From DATGPD01 sp041398565 (GTDB lineage: Bacteria > Planctomycetota > UBA1135 > UBA2386), in NCBI GenBank assembly GCA_041398565.1, contig JAWKUN010000002.1, forward strand, positions 1,426,001 to 1,490,000: a stretch of DNA of 64,000 nucleotides. The letters run 5' to 3'. Of the stretch, positions 61,248 to 64,000 are shown one piece after another. The notes below the pieces were generated by a model. The model was not told where the DNA came from and made no database searches. It saw nothing but the letters and a program-made list of their open reading frames with translations. The translations under genes and the position numbers were made by a program. Numbering within the stretch: position 1 is the first letter of the stretch; the number at the start of each line of letters is the position of its first letter.

Positions 61248-61257
61248 ATGCTATCGT
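61248..61257. promoter_or_regulatory. Overlapping bidirectional -10 boxes between ABC and FHA genes
   Basis: ATGCTATCGT contains TATCGT (plus, 61252-61257), about 8 nt of leader from the FHA ATG, and TAGCAT (minus, 61253-61248), about 31 nt of leader from the ABC GTG. A symmetrical divergent promoter is likely. Confidence 0.4.
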
Positions 61258-61271
61258 GCGGGGCCGCGAAC

Positions 61272-61958
61272 ATGGTTGCCTTCCTGATCCTTCCTGACGG
61301 TCGAGAGGTCGAGGTGCGCGACGGCCTCGTGCTCGGCCGCCTCGCCAGCGCCGACGTGGTGGTGAACGACAGCAAGGCGTCGCGCCGGCATGCGGTGGTG
61401 CACTGCGCCGGCAGTGTTGCCGAGATCGAGGACCTCGCCAGCAGCAACGGCACGATGCTCAACGGCAAGAAGGTGCAGCGCCGCGCCCTGCGCGACGGAG
61501 ACGCGATCCAGATCGGTGCCTGCACGATCACCTACCGCGAGGGCCGCGCGCGCGCGGCGGCGAAGCCGGCGATCGACGACGACGAACTGGTCTTCGACGA
61601 CGAGGCGGCCCCGGCCCCCGTGCCCGCCCGCGCCCGCCCGGTGCCCGCACCGCCGCCGGTCGCGGCGCCCGCGCCGCCGCCGGCTGCTGCGGCTGCCGGC
61701 GACACGCTGGAATTCCTCGACGAGGTGGTGCAGGTTCGCCAGGCGCCTCCGCCTCCACGCCGGCCCGACGTGCACAAGCCCGCGGCCAGCGGTGGGCGCG
61801 ACCGCGGCGTGCTGCAGTTCCACAAGGTCGCCGACCGTCGCGGCGTACTCGCCGAGGACATGCAGCAGATGAGCAGCCTGCAGCGAGCGCTCTTGTGGCT
61901 CGGCGCGCTCGCCGTCGCCGGGGCGATGGGCTACCTGGCCATCCACCTGGCGCGCTGA
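61272..61958 (+). CDS. FHA-domain protein with C-terminal membrane anchor
   Basis: A 228-aa tail-anchored protein. Residues about 1-95 are a forkhead-associated domain that binds phosphothreonine: G-L-V-L-G-R-L-A-S-A-D-V-V-V, S-K-A-S-R-R-H-A-V-V, D-L-A-S-S-N-G-T-M-L-N-G. An Ala/Pro-rich flexible linker follows (about 105-195), then a single membrane helix at the end (L-L-W-L-G-A-L-A-V-A-G-A-M-G-Y-L-A-I-H-L). It could read the output of the Ser/Thr kinases encoded elsewhere in the window. The ATG at 61272 directly precedes the domain. Confidence 0.88.
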   Translation: MVAFLILPDGREVEVRDGLVLGRLASADVVVNDSKASRRHAVVHCAGSVAEIEDLASSNGTMLNGKKVQRRALRDGDAIQIGACTITYREGRARAAAKPAIDDDELVFDDEAAPAPVPARARPVPAPPPVAAPAPPPAAAAAGDTLEFLDEVVQVRQAPPPPRRPDVHKPAASGGRDRGVLQFHKVADRRGVLAEDMQQMSSLQRALLWLGALAVAGAMGYLAIHLAR

Positions 61959-61964
61959 CCCGAC

Positions 61965-63206
61965 ATGGACGTGACCGCCCAGGATGCGGCGGCGCGCGCG
62001 CGGCTGCGCGCGCTGGCGGGGTCCGCCGGACTCGACGTCGGTGGGGCAGGTGCCGGCCTGCGGCGAACGTCTTCGCGCTTTTGCCTCGGCGTCGAACACG
62101 GCGACTACAACGGCACCGAGCTGTTCGGCGTCGGCACCGACCGCTTCCTGTGGCTCGGCTTCCGCGCCAACGACCGCGGCCGCGTGCGCCTGTTGTCGGG
62201 CAACTACGCTGACGAGGGCATCGTCGACTTCGCCCTCGACGCCCTGCCGCCGCCGCGCAGCCCGGAGCTGGCGCGGCGGTGGGCGCGCTTCCCGCTCGGT
62301 GTCGCCTGGGTGCTGCAGCGAGCCGGCTTCGCCCTCGGCCGCGGTTTCGACGCGGTGATCACCAGCGACATCCCCGGCGGCGGCATGTCACGTTCGGCTT
62401 CTTTGACCCTCAACCTCCTGCTCGCGTTCGCCGAGGTCAACCACCTGAGCTTCGCCTGCGACTGGCAGGTGATCGAACTGGCACAGGCCGTGGAGAACGA
62501 CTACGTCGGCTCGCCCTGCGGCGTGCTCGACCAGACCATGATCTTCTTCGCGCGCGCCGGCTGCGGCACGCACTTTCGGCCGCACGATCGCAGCGTGCAG
62601 CACGTGCCGATCGGCGACGCGCCGCCGTTCCGGTTGGTGAGCCTCGACACCGGCACCGACCGGCCCGGCCTCGAGCACTCGACCTACCGCGTGCGCCGCG
62701 CGGAGTGCGAGGAGCTGGTGGCGCTCGCCGGCCCGGAGTTCGGCTGTCGCAACCTGGCCGACGTGCGCGACGAGGCGTCGCTGCGGCGTCTGCTGGCGCG
62801 GTTCTCGGTGAGCCACCCCGAGCACTGCAGGCGTCTGCGCTACGTGTTCGCGGCGCAGCAGCGCTTACCGCGCATGCTCGACGCGTGGCGGGCCGGTGAC
62901 CTCGCCACCGTCGGCAGCTTGTTCCGCGCCGACGGCCGTGACCTGCGCGACCTCTACCGCATCTCCGGCGCCGAGCTCGAGACCATGTGCGACATCGCGC
63001 GGACCGTCCCTGGTGTCTGGGGCGAACGCATGCTCGGCGGCGGCGACAAGGGCGCGGCGGGGGCCGTCGTCGCCGCCGACAGCGTCGACGACTTGCGCCG
63101 CGCAGTCGCCATCGCCTACCCACGCGCGCACCCGGAGAGTGCGCCGCGTGCGGCGGTCCACGCCTGCAGCCTGGTCGACGGCATCGCGTCGTTGCCCCCT
63201 TCGTGA
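61965..63206 (+). CDS. GHMP-family sugar kinase, galactokinase-like
   Basis: A 413-aa cytosolic protein with galactokinase layout but altered motifs. The substrate motif is L-G-V-E-H-G-D-Y-N-G-T instead of I-G-E-H-T-D-Y-N-G-G. The ATP loop is I-P-G-G-G-M-S-R-S-A-S-L instead of P-x-G-A-G-L-S-S-S-A-S. The catalytic segment is G-V-L-D-Q-T-M-I-F-F, and motif 3 is E-R-M-L-G-G-G-D-K-G-A-A-G-A-V-V. The catalytic Asp in L-D-Q and the Glu-His-x-Asp stretch remain, so activity on galactose or another sugar is possible. It follows the FHA gene by 6 bp and may be cotranscribed. It lies 2 bp from the convergent glycosyltransferase. Confidence 0.75.
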   Translation: MDVTAQDAAARARLRALAGSAGLDVGGAGAGLRRTSSRFCLGVEHGDYNGTELFGVGTDRFLWLGFRANDRGRVRLLSGNYADEGIVDFALDALPPPRSPELARRWARFPLGVAWVLQRAGFALGRGFDAVITSDIPGGGMSRSASLTLNLLLAFAEVNHLSFACDWQVIELAQAVENDYVGSPCGVLDQTMIFFARAGCGTHFRPHDRSVQHVPIGDAPPFRLVSLDTGTDRPGLEHSTYRVRRAECEELVALAGPEFGCRNLADVRDEASLRRLLARFSVSHPEHCRRLRYVFAAQQRLPRMLDAWRAGDLATVGSLFRADGRDLRDLYRISGAELETMCDIARTVPGVWGERMLGGGDKGAAGAVVAADSVDDLRRAVAIAYPRAHPESAPRAAVHACSLVDGIASLPPS

Positions 63207-63208
63207 AG

Positions 63209-64000
63209 TCAGGCGCGGCCGATCGCTCTGCGCCAGACGGCCAGCAGGTCGGCGGCGATGCGGCGCGGGTCGAAGCATGCTGCGCGCGCCAGGCGGGCGC
63301 GGCGTGCCGCGGCGTCGTCAGGGGCGCGCGCGAGCCGAATCAACGCCGCGGCCCAGGCGCCGACGTCGCCAGCGGCGACGACCGTCCCGGCGTCGGCGAC
63401 CACTTCCGGTAGCGCTCCGGCGTCGCTCACCAGGACCGGCACACCGGCCGCGAGCGCCTCGAGCGCGGGCAGGCCGAAGCCCTCGCCGCGCGACGGCACC
63501 ACCACCGCACGAGCGTCGCGGTAGAGCGCGTGCAGCGCGTCGTCGGTGACCGTGCCGAGGAAGTGCACGCGGTCGGCGATGCCGAGCTGCCCAGCCTGCA
63601 ACTCGAGTCGCCGCCGGCTGCCTGCATCGCGTCCGGCGAGCACCAAAGGGGCGAGTGCGGGCTCGTCGCCGCGCGCCCTGGCGTACGCCGTCAGCAGGGT
63701 GGCGAGGTCCTTGCGCGGCTCCAGGTGACCGACGTGCACGAATGCGCCCGGCCATGAGCTGGCTGCTGCCGCCGGCGCCGCGGGTTCCGGGTCGATGGTG
63801 CCGGCCACGATGGCGATCTCGCGCTCGCCGACCACTGTGCGCAGCGCGCGCGCGCTCGATGTGCTCGGGGCCACCAGAGCGCGGGCGCGCGCCGCGCTGC
63901 GGCGAAGCACGTGGCGGAACAGCAGGCGCGAACGGCGCGCGTACGGCCCGAGGTCGCGCAGATCGTGCACCGTGAGGACGACCGGGCACGGCAGGGCCGG
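63209..64000 (-). CDS. GT4-family glycosyltransferase, 5' end beyond window
   Basis: The C-terminal part (264 codons) of a GT-B glycosyltransferase; the frame is open to the right edge and reads P-V-V-L-T-V-H-D-L at the family position before the GTG-like codon at 63970, so the true start is outside. Donor-half landmarks: F-V-H-V-G-H-L-E-P-R-K-D, F-L-G-T-V-T-D-D-A-L-H-A-L-Y and E-x7-E in S-R-G-E-G-F-G-L-P-A-L-E-A-L. Specificity unknown. It converges with the GHMP kinase. Confidence 0.88.
   Translation of the reverse strand, partial: PALPCPVVLTVHDLRDLGPYARRSRLLFRHVLRRSAARARALVAPSTSSARALRTVVGEREIAIVAGTIDPEPAAPAAAASSWPGAFVHVGHLEPRKDLATLLTAYARARGDEPALAPLVLAGRDAGSRRRLELQAGQLGIADRVHFLGTVTDDALHALYRDARAVVVPSRGEGFGLPALEALAAGVPVLVSDAGALPEVVADAGTVVAAGDVGAWAAALIRLARAPDDAAARRARLARAACFDPRRIAADLLAVWRRAIGRA

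Noticed and set aside
61211..61273. ATG at 61273 as the ABC ATPase start
   Set aside because: It precedes the TAGCAT box and overlaps the FHA ATG on the opposite strand; GTG at 61210 fits better.

Overview
The window is about 70% GC, gene-dense and bacterial. It most likely comes from a planctomycete of the UBA1135/Saltatorellus type. This assignment is inferred from content, not from a marker gene. The supporting content is: ECF sigma factors paired with transmembrane Ser/Thr kinases, Kelch-like proteins built on W-x-x-D-G-x-x-W and R-V-V-L-F-G-G units, a Cys/Gly-rich C-terminal sorting-like domain (G-C-A-G-x-A-G-I) on secreted proteins, a caspase-like lipoprotein and a K+-type membrane pyrophosphatase. 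Operons are tightly coupled, with many 4-bp ATGA, GTGA or TTGA stop/start overlaps. Several genes have a G-C-T-A-n-n-n-T -10 element so close to the start codon that the mRNA would be leaderless.

Region 1 (1-13.7 kb) is a dense conflict/immune-type island. On the minus strand are a truncated DUF4062 gene, a TIR-like/TRAFs-binding (DUF4071) protein, a four-helix double-SLATT-like membrane protein, a TIR-STAS-PilZ fusion and a TIR protein. Divergent from these is a coupled operon of two FGE/C-type-lectin-fold proteins followed by an LRR-Roc-COR-TIR protein. Then come a SLOG plus double-SLATT protein (minus) and a lower-GC DUF4062-HTH-HAD fusion (plus). The two lectin-fold paralogues are almost identical around the fold core but differ at 15 of 24 residues in the ligand-face segment that diversity-generating retroelements mutate. 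No reverse transcriptase or template repeat is visible in the window. Together these read as sensor, transducer and effector modules, but that is inference.

Region 2 (13.7-31.9 kb) is lineage-typical signalling and surface biology: an ECF sigma/WD40-kinase operon, a secreted hydrolase, an ECF sigma factor fused to a membrane anchor and long extracytoplasmic repeats, a Kelch-like secreted protein, another secreted protein with the same C-terminal domain type, a methyltransferase, a caspase-Kelch lipoprotein and an LPP20-type lipoprotein pair.

Region 3 (32-46.3 kb) is mainly housekeeping: Leu/Phe/Val-type dehydrogenase, two glycosyltransferases, type II methionine aminopeptidase, a subtilase, DUF1028, glycine C-acetyltransferase (kbl), a hotdog thioesterase, a stand-alone Clp N-domain protein, a DUF255 protein and rsfS, which has a perfectly placed Shine-Dalgarno but an AUA initiator.

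Region 4 (46.3-64 kb) has an ECF sigma factor and a TPR-kinase convergent on a tandem array of four ~183-bp units, each ending in three perfect hairpins with 3-nt loops. It continues with an MscK-like channel, hppA, a coupled ABC transporter/DedA operon, an FHA protein, a galactokinase-like GHMP kinase and a glycosyltransferase cut by the right edge. No tRNA, rRNA, CRISPR array, insertion sequence or phage gene was recognised.
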